64,000 nt of DNA from Lutibaculum sp963816555 (GCA_963816555.1 CAWFLD010000004.1:310001-374000); one strand, 5' to 3'; counted from the first letter of the stretch, positions 9,567 to 19,304 are shown. Notes: generated by a model from the sequence alone, not told the origin. Translations and numbers: made by a program.

Positions 9567-9965
9567 ATGAGCGAAGGCCCGACGATCTTTCCCGCGATCC
9601 GCTACCGCGACGCGAAGGCGGCAATCGCCTTCCTGTGCGACGTCTTCGGCTTCGAGCGGCTGACGGTCTACGAGGCGCCCGACGGGAGCGTGGTGCACGC
9701 CGAGCTGACGATCGGCAACGGCATCGTGATGCTCGGCCAGGACCGGCAGGACGACCTGCCGCTGCATCCCGCGGAGGGCGGCTCCTCGTCGGTCAGCCTC
9801 TACGTCTACGTGCCCGACGCCGACCTGCACATGGCGACCGCCAAGGCGCACGGCGCGCGCATCGTCCGCGAGGTCGAGGACACGCCCTACGGCTCGCGCG
9901 AATATGCCTGCCTCGACCTCGACGGCAATCTGTGGAGCTTCGGCACCTACCGGCCGGAGATCTGA
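9567..9965 (+). CDS. VOC family protein (glyoxalase/bleomycin-resistance fold)
   Basis: This 132-residue protein resembles PhnB/YdcN-type members of the vicinal oxygen chelate superfamily. It opens with TIFPAIRYRDAKAAIAFLCD, continues with VHAELTIGNGIVMLG, and closes with YACLDLDGNLWSFGTYRP, the usual last strand carrying a possible metal-binding residue. Proteins of this shape include glyoxalases, dioxygenases and antibiotic-binding proteins; the substrate here is unknown. The ATG at 9567 follows GAGGAG with good spacing, and in-frame codons further upstream add only a low-complexity leader. The 183 bases between it and the divergent CLC gene hold the promoters for both, but no site could be picked out with confidence. 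Confidence 0.82.
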   Translation: MSEGPTIFPAIRYRDAKAAIAFLCDVFGFERLTVYEAPDGSVVHAELTIGNGIVMLGQDRQDDLPLHPAEGGSSSVSLYVYVPDADLHMATAKAHGARIVREVEDTPYGSREYACLDLDGNLWSFGTYRPEI

Positions 9966-10101
9966 GACGCGCCCGGCCTCGGGCCGTCGCGCATCCCCTT
10001 CCACAGGTCCCTTGTGCGCGTCCGCTGCCCCGCGCCTGCTGCCCCGTCCCCTTGCACGCCTCCCCTTCCCTGCGGCGGCGCGCGGGGGTATTCGAGCGGC
10101 C

Positions 10102-10869
10102 ATGCTCTCCTACCAGCACAGCTACCATGCCGGCGGCCTGCCCGACCTGCACAAGCACGCCGCCTTCGCACTCCTGATGGAGCGCCTGACGGCGGACGGC
10201 CCGCCCGCGATCGTGGCCGAGACGCATGCCGGCCGCGGCCTCTACGACCTGCGCTCGCCGGAGGCGGTGAAGACGCGCGAGGCGTGGCCGGGCTTCGTGA
10301 AGCTGTTCTCGCAGAAGCGGCTGCCGGAGGCGCATCCCTTCATGCGGGCGGTGCGAGAGACGCACGCGGCGCACGGCATCCGCACCTATCCGGGCTCGCC
10401 GGCGATCGCGCGCTGTTTCCTGCGGGCGGACGACGAGGCGGACCTCTACGAGCTCCACCCGCAGGAATTCGCGGCGCTCGAGGCCGAGTTCGCCGCGCCC
10501 AACATCCGCTGCCACCGCGAGGACGGCTATGGCGGCGTCATGGCCCTGGCGCGCCGCATCGACGGGCCGGGCCTCGTGCTGATCGACCCGAGCTACGAGG
10601 TGAAGAGCGAGTACGCGGACGTCGCCGCCTTCGTGCCGAGGCTGCACGCCGCGTGGCCGGAGGCGCAGATCCTCGTGTGGTACCCGGTGCTCGACGCGGG
10701 GCTGCACCGCGACATGATCCGCACGCTGGACAAGGCGGGCCTGCCCGCCGTCTGGAGGGACGAGAGGCCGTTCGACGAGGCGCAGTCGCCGCGCCTGCGC
10801 GGCAGCGGCCTCTACCTCGTCAACACGCCCGCCGGCCTCGGGGCCGCGCTGTCGCGGCCGCTCTTCTGA
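10102..10869 (+). CDS. rlmJ: 23S rRNA (adenine-2030-N6)-methyltransferase RlmJ
   Basis: The product (255 residues) begins MLSYQHSYHAGGLPDLHKHA, matching the RlmJ N-terminus (also called YhiR/ComJ). The catalytic motif is present as LIDPSYE, a DPPY variant typical of the family, and ETHAGRGLYDL is the SAM-binding strand. RlmJ methylates A2030 of 23S rRNA. The length is slightly below E. coli RlmJ (280). The start at 10102 is set by homology, since the codons upstream are Arg/Ala/Pro-rich with no relation to the family. A perfect six-base hairpin follows the stop at 10884-10901. Confidence 0.9.
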   Translation: MLSYQHSYHAGGLPDLHKHAAFALLMERLTADGPPAIVAETHAGRGLYDLRSPEAVKTREAWPGFVKLFSQKRLPEAHPFMRAVRETHAAHGIRTYPGSPAIARCFLRADDEADLYELHPQEFAALEAEFAAPNIRCHREDGYGGVMALARRIDGPGLVLIDPSYEVKSEYADVAAFVPRLHAAWPEAQILVWYPVLDAGLHRDMIRTLDKAGLPAVWRDERPFDEAQSPRLRGSGLYLVNTPAGLGAALSRPLF

Positions 10870-10883
10870 TCCGCCGCCGCGCT

Positions 10884-10901
10884 GGGAACGGGCCTGTTCC
10901 C
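10884..10901 (+). terminator. Weak hairpin after rlmJ
   Basis: GGGAAC and GTTCCC form a perfect six-base stem around a six-base loop, 15 bases after the rlmJ stop and before uvrD. There is no T-run, so it may only attenuate transcription. Confidence 0.35.
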
Positions 10902-10983
10902 GCCCCATATTGCGGCTAGAGTCGCCGACGAGACCGAATCACGAACACGCGAATCACGAACACGAAGGAGCCGGCTGCCCCTC

Positions 10984-13331
10984 ATGGCCGATCCGATGAG
11001 CACCGCCCGATCCGCCCCTGCCCCCTCGCCGGCCGCCGGCGGCATCGCCGCGCGCGCCCGCGCCGCCGCCGCGCCGGCCGCGCCCGACTTCTTCGCCGGG
11101 CTGAACCCCGAGCAGCGCAAGGCGGTCGAGACGACGGACGGGCCGGTGCTGGTGCTCGCCGGCGCCGGCACCGGCAAGACGCGCGTCCTGACGACCCGCA
11201 TCGCCTACATCCTGTCGCAGGGCCTCGCCTACCCGAGCCAGGTCCTGGCCGTGACCTTCACCAACAAGGCCGCCCGCGAGATGCGCCACCGCATCGGCGA
11301 CCAGATCGGCCAGTCGATCGAGGGCATGCCGTGGCTCGGCACGTTCCACTCGATCTGCGTGAAGATCCTGCGCCGCCACGCCGAGCTCGTCGGCCTCAAG
11401 CGCGACTTCACGATCCTCGACACCGACGACCAGATCCGGCTCATGAAGCAGGTGATCCAGGCCGCCGACCTCGACGAGAAGCGCTGGCCGGCGCGGCAGC
11501 TCGCCTCCTTCATCGACTCCTGGAAGAACAAGGCGCTGACGCCCGACAAGGTGCCCGTCCGGCGACGCCTATGCCTTCGCCGGCGTCGGCGACGAGCTCT
11601 ACCGCGCCTACCAGGAGCGGCTGAAGATCCTGAACGCGGCGGATTTCGGCGACCTGCTGATGGAGTCGATCCGCCTGTTCCGCGAGAACCCCTCGGTGCT
11701 CGAGGAATTCCACAACCGCTTCCGCTACATCCTCGTCGACGAGTACCAGGACACGAACGTCGCGCAGTATCTCTGGCTGCAGGCTGCTCGCGCAGGGCCG
11801 GCGGAACATCTGCTGCGTCGGCGACGACGACCAGTCGATCTACGGCTGGCGCGGCGCCGAGGTCGACAACATCCTGCGCTTCGAGACCGACTTCCCCGGC
11901 GCGACGGTCATCCGGCTGGAGCGCAACTACCGCTCGACCTCGCACATCCTCGACGCCGCCTCCCACCTGATCGCCCACAACGAGGGACGGCTCGGCAAGA
12001 CGCTGCACACCGACGACGAGGCCGGCGAGAAGGTCATCGTCACCTGCTCGTGGGACTCCGAGACCGAGGCGCGGGTGATCGGCGAGGAGATCGAGCGCCT
12101 GCAGCGGCGCGGCGAGAGCCTCGACGAGATGGCGATCCTGGTGCGCGCGTCGTTCCAGATGCGCGAGTTCGAGGACCGCTTCGTCACGCTCGGCCTGCCC
12201 TACCGGGTGATCGGCGGCCCGCGCTTCTACGAGCGCCTGGAGATCCGCGACGCCATCGCCTATTTCCGCGCGATGCTGCAGCCGGCCGACGACCTCGCCT
12301 TCGAGCGCATCGTCAACACGCCGCGCCGGGGCCTCGGCGACGCGACGATCCGCGTGCTGCACGACCACGCCCGGGCGAGCCGCATCCCGCTGATGCAGGC
12401 GGCCGCCATGCTGATCGAGAGCGAGGAGCTGAAGCCGCGCGCCCGCAACGCCCTGCGCGACCTGCTGCAGTCCTTCGCGCGCTGGCGCGGCCAGATCGAG
12501 GAACTGTCGCCGACGGAGCTGTCGGAGCTCGTGCTGGAGGAATCCGGCTACACCGAGATGTGGCAGAACGACAAGTCGGCCGACGCGCCGGGCCGGCTCG
12601 AGAACCTCAAGGAGCTCGTCCGCTCGATGGGCGAGTTCGAGTCGATGCAGGGCTTCCTCGAGCACATCGCGCTCGTCATGGACACCGAGTCGGGCGAGGA
12701 CGAGCCCAAGGTGTCGCTGATGACGCTGCACTCGGCCAAGGGGCTCGAGTTCGACACGGTGTTCCTGCCGGGCTGGGAGGAAGGCCTGTTCCCCCACCAG
12801 CGCGCGCTCGACGAGAGCGGCCGCGCCGGCCTCGAGGAGGAGCGCCGCCTCGCCTATGTCGGCATCACGCGCGCCAAGCGGCGGGCGCAGGTGCACTTCG
12901 CGACGAACCGCCGGGTCCACGGCCTGTGGCAGTCGACCGTGCCGTCGCGCTTCATCGACGAGCTGCCGGAGGCCAACGTCGAGGTGACGGAGACGGGCTC
13001 GGTCGCCGGCTCCTATGGCGGCTACGGCTATTCGCGCTTCGACCAGGGCGAGCCGTTCGGCGCGACCTACTCGACGCCCGGCTGGCAGCGGGCGCAGCGC
13101 GGCCGCGAGCGGCAGGCGAACCAGCGCTCCGGCCCGCGCCTGATCGAGGGGGAGATTCTCGCGCGCTCCGGCGGCCCGAACTCGGAATTCTCCCTCGGGG
13201 AGCGTGTCTTTCACCAGAAATTCGGTTATGGGCTGGTGAAGTCGATCGACGGCAACAAGCTGACGGTCGACTTCGAGACGTCGGGCCCGAAACGGGTGCT
13301 CAACTCCTTCATCGAGCGTCACGGGAACTGA
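10984..13331 (+). CDS. uvrD: UvrD/PcrA-type ATP-dependent DNA helicase (two frame breaks)
   Basis: This superfamily 1A 3'-5' helicase for repair and replication restart has about 781 residues. Walker A is LVLAGAGTGKTRVL, motif Ia TFTNKAAREM, motif II VDEYQDTN, motif III GDDDQSIYGWRG, motif IV IRLERNYRS, and motif V/VI MTLHSAKGLEF and RLAYVGITRAKRR. The C-terminus (FSLGERVFHQKFGYGLV) matches the PcrA Tudor-like domain that contacts RNA polymerase. The frame shifts +1 near 11554-11560 and again near 11779-11784, inside highly conserved sequence; the ends differ from a whole number of codons by exactly two bases. Real loss is unlikely because every motif is intact. The SDR-like gene starts five bases after the stop. 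Confidence 0.9.
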
Positions 13332-13336
13332 AATCG

Positions 13337-14086
13337 ATGGTGGAATCCGACGGCAGGGCGACCGTCGCCCTGGTCACGAACGCCCGCGAATTCGCAGGCC
13401 CCGCCTCCGTCGACGCGCTGTCGCGCGCCGGCGCCAGGGTGTTCTGCCACGACCGCAGCTTCCAGACGGAGATGAGCCGCGCCGCCTTCGCGAGCGAGCA
13501 CGGCGCCGAGGGCGTGGTGGTGCTGTCGCAGAGCGACCCGGAAGCGGTGGTCGAGGCCGTGCTGGCCACGGAAGGCCGGATCGACGCGCTCGTCTCCAAC
13601 GACGTCCATCCCGCCAGCCGCGCGCCGATCGACGAGGTGCGCGCGCCCGACTTCCGCGACATGCTGGAGGACCTGATGGTGTTTCCGGCCCGGGTCGCCG
13701 GCGCCGTCGCATCCGCCATGAAGCGGCGCAGGTCCGGCCGGATGATCTTCGTCACCTCCGCGGTCGCCGCGAAGGGCCTGCCGAACTACTCGATGTACGC
13801 CGCCGCCCGCGGCGGCGGCAACGCGCTCGCCGTGTCGCTCGCCGCCGAGCTCGGGCCGTTCGGCATCACGGTGAACGCGGTTGCGCCGAACTTCGTGGAA
13901 AATCCGACCTATTTCCCGGCCGAGACGCTGAAGAACCCCAAGGTCCGCGAGAAGATCGAGAAGACCGTGCCGCTGCGCCGCGTCGGCACCTCGTCGGAGA
14001 CCGGTGCGCTGGTCGCCTTCCTCGCCGGCCCCGACTGCGGGTTCATGACGGGCCAGGTGCTGAGCCTGTCCGGCGGCTGGAACTGA
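13337..14086 (+). CDS. Probable halohydrin dehalogenase (SDR-derived, HheA/B-like)
   Basis: This 249-residue protein has a short-chain dehydrogenase fold but lacks the TGxxxGxG dinucleotide loop. In its place is T14-N-A-R-E-F19-A-G21, an exact match to the T-X4-F/Y-X-G nucleophile-pocket motif of halohydrin dehalogenases. The catalytic residues are S141, Y154 and R158 (S-X12-Y-X3-R), with Arg replacing the Lys of true SDRs. APNFVENPTYFP and VPLRRVG resemble the known HheA enzymes, as does the length. Halohydrin dehalogenases convert vicinal haloalcohols to epoxides and open epoxides with halide, azide or cyanide. Overall similarity to HheA was recalled, not computed, and activity is inferred. 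It sits five bases after uvrD and just before prmA, so it is probably co-transcribed with them. Confidence 0.8.
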   Translation: MVESDGRATVALVTNAREFAGPASVDALSRAGARVFCHDRSFQTEMSRAAFASEHGAEGVVVLSQSDPEAVVEAVLATEGRIDALVSNDVHPASRAPIDEVRAPDFRDMLEDLMVFPARVAGAVASAMKRRRSGRMIFVTSAVAAKGLPNYSMYAAARGGGNALAVSLAAELGPFGITVNAVAPNFVENPTYFPAETLKNPKVREKIEKTVPLRRVGTSSETGALVAFLAGPDCGFMTGQVLSLSGGWN

Positions 14087-14103
14087 CCGAGGGGAGACGA
14101 GCC

Positions 14104-14976
14104 ATCTACCGCCTGAGAATCCCCGTGCGCGACGAGGCGGAGGCCGATCTCGTCGTCGACACGCTCCTGAGCGCGATCGAGCCGGAGACCTCCGCCACCG
14201 GGTCCCTCGAGGTCGAGGGCGCGTGGCTCGCGGAGGCCTTCTACGTCGAGGAGCCGGGCGAGGACGATCTGCGCCGCGCCCTCTCCTACGCGATGCCGGA
14301 GCGCTCGGGAGAGCTCGAGCTCCGCGTCGAGGTGCTGGCCGATCGCGACTGGGTGAAGGAGAGCCTGGAGGCGATGCCGCCGGTCGCGGCCGGCCGCTTC
14401 GTCGTCTATGGCGGCCACGACCGCGAGCGCATCACGGCCAACCGGATCGGCATCGAGATCGAGGCGGCGCAGGCCTTCGGCACCGGCCATCACGGCACGA
14501 CCTGGGGCTGCCTGTTCGCGCTCGACGCGCTTCTGAAGCGCATGCGCTTCGACAACCCGATCGACATCGGCACCGGCACCGGCGTGCTCGCCATCGGCCT
14601 CGCCAAGGTGCTGCGCAAGCCGGTCCTCGCCACCGACATCGATCCCGTCGCCGTCCGGATCACGCGCGAGAACGCGCGGCTGAACGGCGTGGGGGATCTC
14701 ATCGCGGCGCGCGCGGCCGACGGGGTGCACGACCAGGCGATCGCCTCGGGGGCGCCCTACGACCTGATCGTCGCGAACATCCTGGCCAAGCCGCTCGTCG
14801 CGCTCGCGCCGGGCGTCCGCGCGATCGCCGCGCCGGGCGCGATGGTGGTGCTGTCGGGCCTCCTGACCTGGCAGCGGCGCGAGGTCGAGGCGGCGTGGCG
14901 GGCGCAAGGGTTCGTCATGGTCTCGCGCATCGCGCGGGACGGGTGGGCGACGCTGGTGCTCCAGCGCCGCCCCTGA
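14104..14976 (+). CDS. prmA: Ribosomal protein L11 methyltransferase PrmA
   Basis: PrmA trimethylates ribosomal protein L11. Visible motifs are AQAFGTGHHGTTWGCLFALD, the SAM-binding loop DIGTGTGVLAIGLAKVL, the acidic ATDIDPVAV, and LIVANILAKPLVALAP (the N-I-L-A catalytic signature). The first in-frame standard start is GTG at 14125, but that would remove YRLRIP, part of the conserved first strand, and has no Shine-Dalgarno. The codon at 14104 is ATC, placed seven bases after a strong GGGGAG (14091-14096), and starting there gives 290 residues with the expected N-terminus. Either ATC is a rare start or an ATG has been misread. The gene follows the dehalogenase-like gene by 17 bases. Confidence 0.88.
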   Translation: MYRLRIPVRDEAEADLVVDTLLSAIEPETSATGSLEVEGAWLAEAFYVEEPGEDDLRRALSYAMPERSGELELRVEVLADRDWVKESLEAMPPVAAGRFVVYGGHDRERITANRIGIEIEAAQAFGTGHHGTTWGCLFALDALLKRMRFDNPIDIGTGTGVLAIGLAKVLRKPVLATDIDPVAVRITRENARLNGVGDLIAARAADGVHDQAIASGAPYDLIVANILAKPLVALAPGVRAIAAPGAMVVLSGLLTWQRREVEAAWRAQGFVMVSRIARDGWATLVLQRRP

Positions 14977-14995
14977 GGGGGAAGAAGGCGTGAAC

Positions 14996-15214
14996 TCAGA
15001 GGTGACGCGGCGAGCCCGTGCGCTCCAGGTCCGCGCGCGTTAAGCCCGCATTAGCCAGGAACTCGTCAGACATCAGGTGCGTGTATCCGGCAATGCGCCG
15101 CTTCGCTTCCATTTCGCGCGCGTGCATCATATGAGCGAGCAGCCGGCCGAAGAATCCCCGGCGGCGTTCGCGGGTGTCGCGGGTCAGGTGGGTCGGTGCG
15201 TAGGTGGTGGCCAT
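14996..15214 (-). CDS. DUF1127 small protein
   Basis: This 72-residue basic protein has the DUF1127 core near its C-terminus: RRIAGYTHLMSDEFLANAGL followed by TRADLERTG. ATG 15214 was chosen because it has a GGAGG six bases upstream and matches family length; upstream in-frame codons lack homology. DUF1127 proteins are abundant in alphaproteobacteria, and some have been tied to RNA turnover and carbon or phosphate physiology. Nothing here shows a specific role. It is opposite in direction to prmA and pepP and lies between them, sharing the 204-base upstream region with pepP. Confidence 0.85.
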   Translation of the reverse strand: MATTYAPTHLTRDTRERRRGFFGRLLAHMMHAREMEAKRRIAGYTHLMSDEFLANAGLTRADLERTGSPRHL

Positions 15215-15418
15215 CGGATGCCTCCAATCGAGAATGGTGTTCCGGAGTGCCGCTTCGGGAGAAAAGGTAAGCAAAGCTGTCCCAATAGCCACCGCCCCCG
15301 ACGCATAGCTGGTCTCGACCGCTCGCATGCGCAAAAAGTTGGCTACCGCACCGCACAAAATCCTTTCGTATCAGCCCCTTAGAGAATGACCGCGCACCGG
15401 CGGCCCGGAGAGTGCACG

Positions 15419-17238
15419 ATGTTTCAGCAGTTTGACGAGCGCAGCGACCCCTCCACCGGCGCCCCCCGCGTCGCGGCGCTGCGCCAGGAGCTGGGCTCGA
15501 GGGGCCTGGACGGATTCATGGTGCCGCGCACCGACGAGTACCAGAACGAGTACCTGCCGCCCTGCGCCGAGCGGCTGGCGTGGCTGACGGGCTTCACGGG
15601 CTCGGCCGGGCTCGGCCTCGTCACGGCCGACAAGGCCGCCGTGTTCGTCGACGGCCGCTACACGATCCAGGTGCGCGAGCAGGTCGACACCGAGCTCTTC
15701 GAGACGCCGCACCTGATCGCCGACGGCGGCTGGGAGGGCTGGGTGCGCGAGAACGTGACGCCCGGCATGCGCATCGGCTTCGACCCGTGGCTGCACACGG
15801 TGAGGGGCGTGCGGCGGCTCGTGCAGCTCGGCGACGAGGTCGGCTGCGATTTCGTGCCGCTCGACGACAACCCGATCGACGCGATCTGGAGCGACCGGCC
15901 CGCCCCGCCCGAAGGCAAGATCGTGCTGCACCCCGTCGAGCTCGCCGGCGCGCCCGGCCGAGGACAAGCTCGACGAGGTTCGCGACGCCCTCGCCCGGCT
16001 GAGCCAGGACCCGGTGGTGCTGACGAGCCCCGACGTCATCGCCTGGCTGTTCAACATCCGCGGCTCCGACGTGCCGCACACGCCGCTGCCGCTCGGCTTC
16101 GCGGTCGTCCCCGCCGACGGCCGGCCGACCCTCGTCATGTCCGGCCGCAAGCTGACGGACGAGACGCGCGCCTATCTGGAAGGCCTCGCCGACATCGTCG
16201 AGCCCGAGGCCTTCGCCGGCCTGCTCGACGCGCTCGGCGCAGCGCCACGCCCGCGTCCGGCTCGACCCGGCGACCGCGGCGCAGTGGATCGCCACGCGCG
16301 TCGAGGCGGCCGGCGCCACCGTCGCCGAGGCGACCGATCCCTGCGTGCTGCCCAAGGCGCGCAAGACGCACGAGGAGATCGTCGGCGCCCGGAAGGCCCA
16401 CGAGATCGACGGCGTCGCGATGTGCCGCTTCCTCGCCTGGCTCGACCGCGAGGCGCCGAAGGGCGGCGTCGACGAGATCGAGGCGGCGCGGACGCTCGAG
16501 AGCCTGCGCTCGAAGAGCGACAAGCTGCTCGACCTCTCCTTCGACGCGATCTCCGCGGCCGGCCCGCACGCCGCCATCCCGCACTACCGGGTGACGACGA
16601 AGTCGAACCGCAAGCTCGGCGCGAACGAGATCTACCTCATCGATTCGGGCGGCCAGTACCGCGAGGGCACGACCGACATCACCCGCACGGTGATCGTCGG
16701 CGAGCCGAGCGAGGAGATGCGGCTGCACAACACGCTGGTGCTCAAGGGCCATATCGCCATCGCCGTCGCGCGCTTTCCCGTCGGCACCACCGGCGCGCAG
16801 CTCGACACGCTGGCGCGCTACTGGCTGTGGCAGGCAGGCCTCGACTTCGACCACGGCACCGGCCACGGCATCGGCAGCTACCTCTCCGTCCACGAAGGGC
16901 CGCAGCGCATCGCCAAGACCGGCAACGTCGCGCTCGAGCCCGGCATGATCGTGTCGAACGAGCCCGGCTACTACCGCGCCGACGAGTACGGCATCCGCAT
17001 CGAGAACCTGCTCGTCGTGAAGGAGGCCGAGCTCGTGCCCGGCGGCGACCGGCCGGTCCTGTCCTTCGAGACGCTGAGCTTCGTGCCGATCGACCGGCGG
17101 CTGATCGACGCCGGCATGCTGACCGCCGACGAGCGCACCTGGCTCGACAGCTACCACCTCGTCACGCAGGAGCGCATGGCGCCGCATCTCGACGAGGCGG
17201 ACCGGGCCTGGCTCGAGCAGGCGACTGCGCCGCTCTAG
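15419..17238 (+). CDS. pepP: Aminopeptidase P family metallopeptidase (two frame breaks)
   Basis: This three-domain M24B peptidase of about 605 residues resembles XPNPEP1 more than the shorter E. coli PepP. It removes the N-terminal residue from peptides with Pro in second position. Two creatinase-like N-terminal domains (RTDEYQNEYLPPCAERLAWL, VFVDGRYTIQ) precede the catalytic pita-bread domain. Metal ligands are seen in LIDSGGQYREGTTDITRT (two Asp), GTGHGIGSYLSVHEGP (His), IVSNEPGYY (Glu) and GIRIENLLVV (Glu). The frame shifts +1 near 15949-15952 and near 16237-16241. Removing one base at each restores RPAEDKLDEV and QRHARVRLDP, so error is more likely than decay. The ATG at 15419 follows CGGAGAG. 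Confidence 0.88.
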
Positions 17239-17258
17239 CCACACCGAAACGTGAGGTT

Positions 17259-17283
17259 GCGGCGTCTCGGACCGGGACGCCGC
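17259..17283. terminator. Hairpin between convergent pepP and LysR genes
   Basis: GCGGCGTC (17259-17266) and GACGCCGC (17276-17283) form a perfect eight-base stem with a nine-base loop in the 52-base gap between two converging stop codons. There is no clear T-run on either side. A bidirectional terminator role is inferred from position. Confidence 0.4.
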
Positions 17284-17290
17284 GACGCCC

Positions 17291-18211
17291 TCAGGCGAGC
17301 GCGTCCTGCGCCGGGCGGGCCGCGCCCTCCGGGCTCCACGTCCCGATCAGCCGGAAGAGCTCGCGCTCGGCCGGCGTCGCCGCCCGCTCCCGGTGCTTGA
17401 GGGCGAAGAAGCCCCGCCTCGGCAGCGCGAGGTCGCAGGCCGTGAGGGTGCCGTGGCGCAGCGCGTCGGCGACCACGAGGCGGGAGAGCACGGCAGCGCC
17501 CGCCCCGCTCTCGACGGCGGCGCGCACCGATTCGTTCGACGGCAGCTCGAGCACGACCCGCAGGGCGTCCGGCGCGACGCCGGTTTCGGCCAGCACCTCC
17601 TCGAGGATCGCGCGCGTGCCCGAGCCGCGCTCGCGGAAGACCCACGGCAGGGCTGCGAGCTGCGTCCGGCAGTCGCCGCCGATCCGGTGCGACAGGCCGG
17701 GGCCCGCGACCAGCACGAGCTCGTCCTCCGCGACCGTCGTCACCTCCAGCGCCTCGTCGACGATGCGGCCCTCGACGAAGCCGAGATCGGCGCGGCCGTC
17801 GTGGATCATCGCCGTCACGGTCTCGGTGTTGCCGATCGTCAGGGCGATCGACACGCCGGGATAGGCCTGGCGGTAGGCGTGCAGGCGCGGCGGCAGCCAG
17901 TAATTGCCGACCGTCTGGCTCGCCGCGATCGTCAGCGAGCCGCGCCGCAGCCCCGCGAGGTCCGTGAGCGCGGCCTCCGCGGCGGCGGCCCGGGCCAGCA
18001 CGGCGCGCGCCTCGACGAGGAAGACGCGGCCGGCCTGCGTCAGCTCGATGCGGCGGCCGACCCTGTCGAACAGCTTCGTGTCGTAGCGCGCCTCGAGCGC
18101 GGCGACCGCGGCGCTCGTCGCGGACTGCGTGAGGTTCAGGTCGCGGGCGGCGCGGGTGACGTGCTCGCGCTCGGCGACGGCCACGAAGATGCGAAGCTGC
18201 TCCAGCGTCAT
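17291..18211 (-). CDS. LysR family regulator, YeiE/CysB-like
   Basis: The 306-residue product starts with a winged helix-turn-helix (MTLEQLRIFVAVAEREHVTR, then LNLTQSATSAAVAALEARY), followed by a periplasmic-binding-like effector domain (GSLTIAASQTVGNYWLPPRL). It resembles YeiE, which controls sulfite-related genes in enterobacteria. The neighbour 10 bases upstream is a YeiH-type exporter, the usual partner of YeiE, which supports the assignment. In E. coli the pair is divergent; here the regulator is downstream in the same direction, so it would be co-transcribed with its likely target. The effector is not known from sequence. Confidence 0.85.
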   Translation of the reverse strand: MTLEQLRIFVAVAEREHVTRAARDLNLTQSATSAAVAALEARYDTKLFDRVGRRIELTQAGRVFLVEARAVLARAAAAEAALTDLAGLRRGSLTIAASQTVGNYWLPPRLHAYRQAYPGVSIALTIGNTETVTAMIHDGRADLGFVEGRIVDEALEVTTVAEDELVLVAGPGLSHRIGGDCRTQLAALPWVFRERGSGTRAILEEVLAETGVAPDALRVVLELPSNESVRAAVESGAGAAVLSRLVVADALRHGTLTACDLALPRRGFFALKHRERAATPAERELFRLIGTWSPEGAARPAQDALA

Positions 18212-18221
18212 GCGCGGCCGG

Positions 18222-19304
18222 TCACGTCGTGAGCTCCACCAGCGTCAGGCTGAAGGTCGCGATGAAGAGGAAGGCGGCGAGGCCGAGGAAGAGCGGCCGC
18301 AAGCCCTTGGCGCGCAGCTTGCGGATGTCCGTTTCGAGGCCCATCGCCGCGAGCGCCATCGACAGGAGGAAGGTCGTGACGACGACGATGACGCCCCGCG
18401 TCTCCTCCGGCACGGCGATGACGCTGTTGAGGCCGACGAGCGCGATGAAGCCGACGACGAACCACGGCAGCGGCACCTTGTGGCCGCCGCCCGACCGCTC
18501 CGCCTGGCGCCGACGCGCCATCACGCCGAGGCCGATCACGACCGGCGCGAGCATCATGACGCGCGACAGCTTGGCGATCGTGCCGATCTCGCCGGCGTGG
18601 CTGCCGCCCTGGAAGGCCGCGGCCACGACCTGCGCGACCTCGTGGATCGAGGACCCGGCCCACAGGCCGTAGGATTCGGGCGTCAGGTGCAGCAGGCCCG
18701 GCAGCATCGGGTAGACGAACATGGCGATCGAGCCGAACACGGTGACGCAGGCGATGGCGTAGGCGACGTCCTCGTCGTGCGCCTCGGTCACGGTGTTGGT
18801 CGCGATCACGGCGGAGGCGCCGCAGATCGAGGTGCCGGCGGCGATCAGCTGGGCGAGCTTGCGGTCGACGCCGAGGACGCGGCCCATCCAGGTGGTGAAG
18901 GCGAAGGTCGACACGAGCGTGACGACGATCAGGGCGAGGCCCGTGCCGCCGACCGCCACGATCTGCGCCGCCGTGAGCTGGAAGCCGAGCAGGATGATCG
19001 CGAAGCGCAGGATCCGCCGCAGCGAGAAGCCGACGCCGGGCTTCGCGCGGGCCGGCGTGCCGACGATGTTGTGGACGGCGATGCCGATCAGGATCGACAG
19101 GATCAGCGGGCTGAGCAGGGCGATGCCCGGCAGCTGGCGCAGGGCGAAGGCCGCCGCGGCGATCGTCGCCGTCATCGCGAGCCCCGGCACGAGGCTGGCG
19201 AGGAAGGATCCGCCCGTCGCTCGTGTCGCGGCCGCGGCCTGCGGGCGCGCGTCTCCGGTGTCCTCGTTCGCTTCATGCGTTCGGCTTCCGGCGGTGACGC
19301 TCAT
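18222..19304 (-). CDS. YeiH family (UPF0324) putative sulfate exporter
   Basis: This 360-residue inner-membrane protein has about ten hydrophobic segments. Conserved family stretches include LAQLIAAGTSICGASAVIAT, the GSSIHEVAQVVAA motif and GLETDIRKLRAKGLRPL. YeiH proteins are annotated as putative sulfate or sulfonate exporters; the transported species has little experimental support. ATG 19304 is chosen because GGAAGGAG sits eight bases upstream and the extra 14 codons from 19346 lack family similarity. The region upstream contains an AT-rich patch (19366-19381, with the palindrome AATATT) unusual for this DNA and a plausible LysR target, but no defined site can be drawn. Confidence 0.85.
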   Translation of the reverse strand: MSVTAGSRTHEANEDTGDARPQAAAATRATGGSFLASLVPGLAMTATIAAAAFALRQLPGIALLSPLILSILIGIAVHNIVGTPARAKPGVGFSLRRILRFAIILLGFQLTAAQIVAVGGTGLALIVVTLVSTFAFTTWMGRVLGVDRKLAQLIAAGTSICGASAVIATNTVTEAHDEDVAYAIACVTVFGSIAMFVYPMLPGLLHLTPESYGLWAGSSIHEVAQVVAAAFQGGSHAGEIGTIAKLSRVMMLAPVVIGLGVMARRRQAERSGGGHKVPLPWFVVGFIALVGLNSVIAVPEETRGVIVVVTTFLLSMALAAMGLETDIRKLRAKGLRPLFLGLAAFLFIATFSLTLVELTT

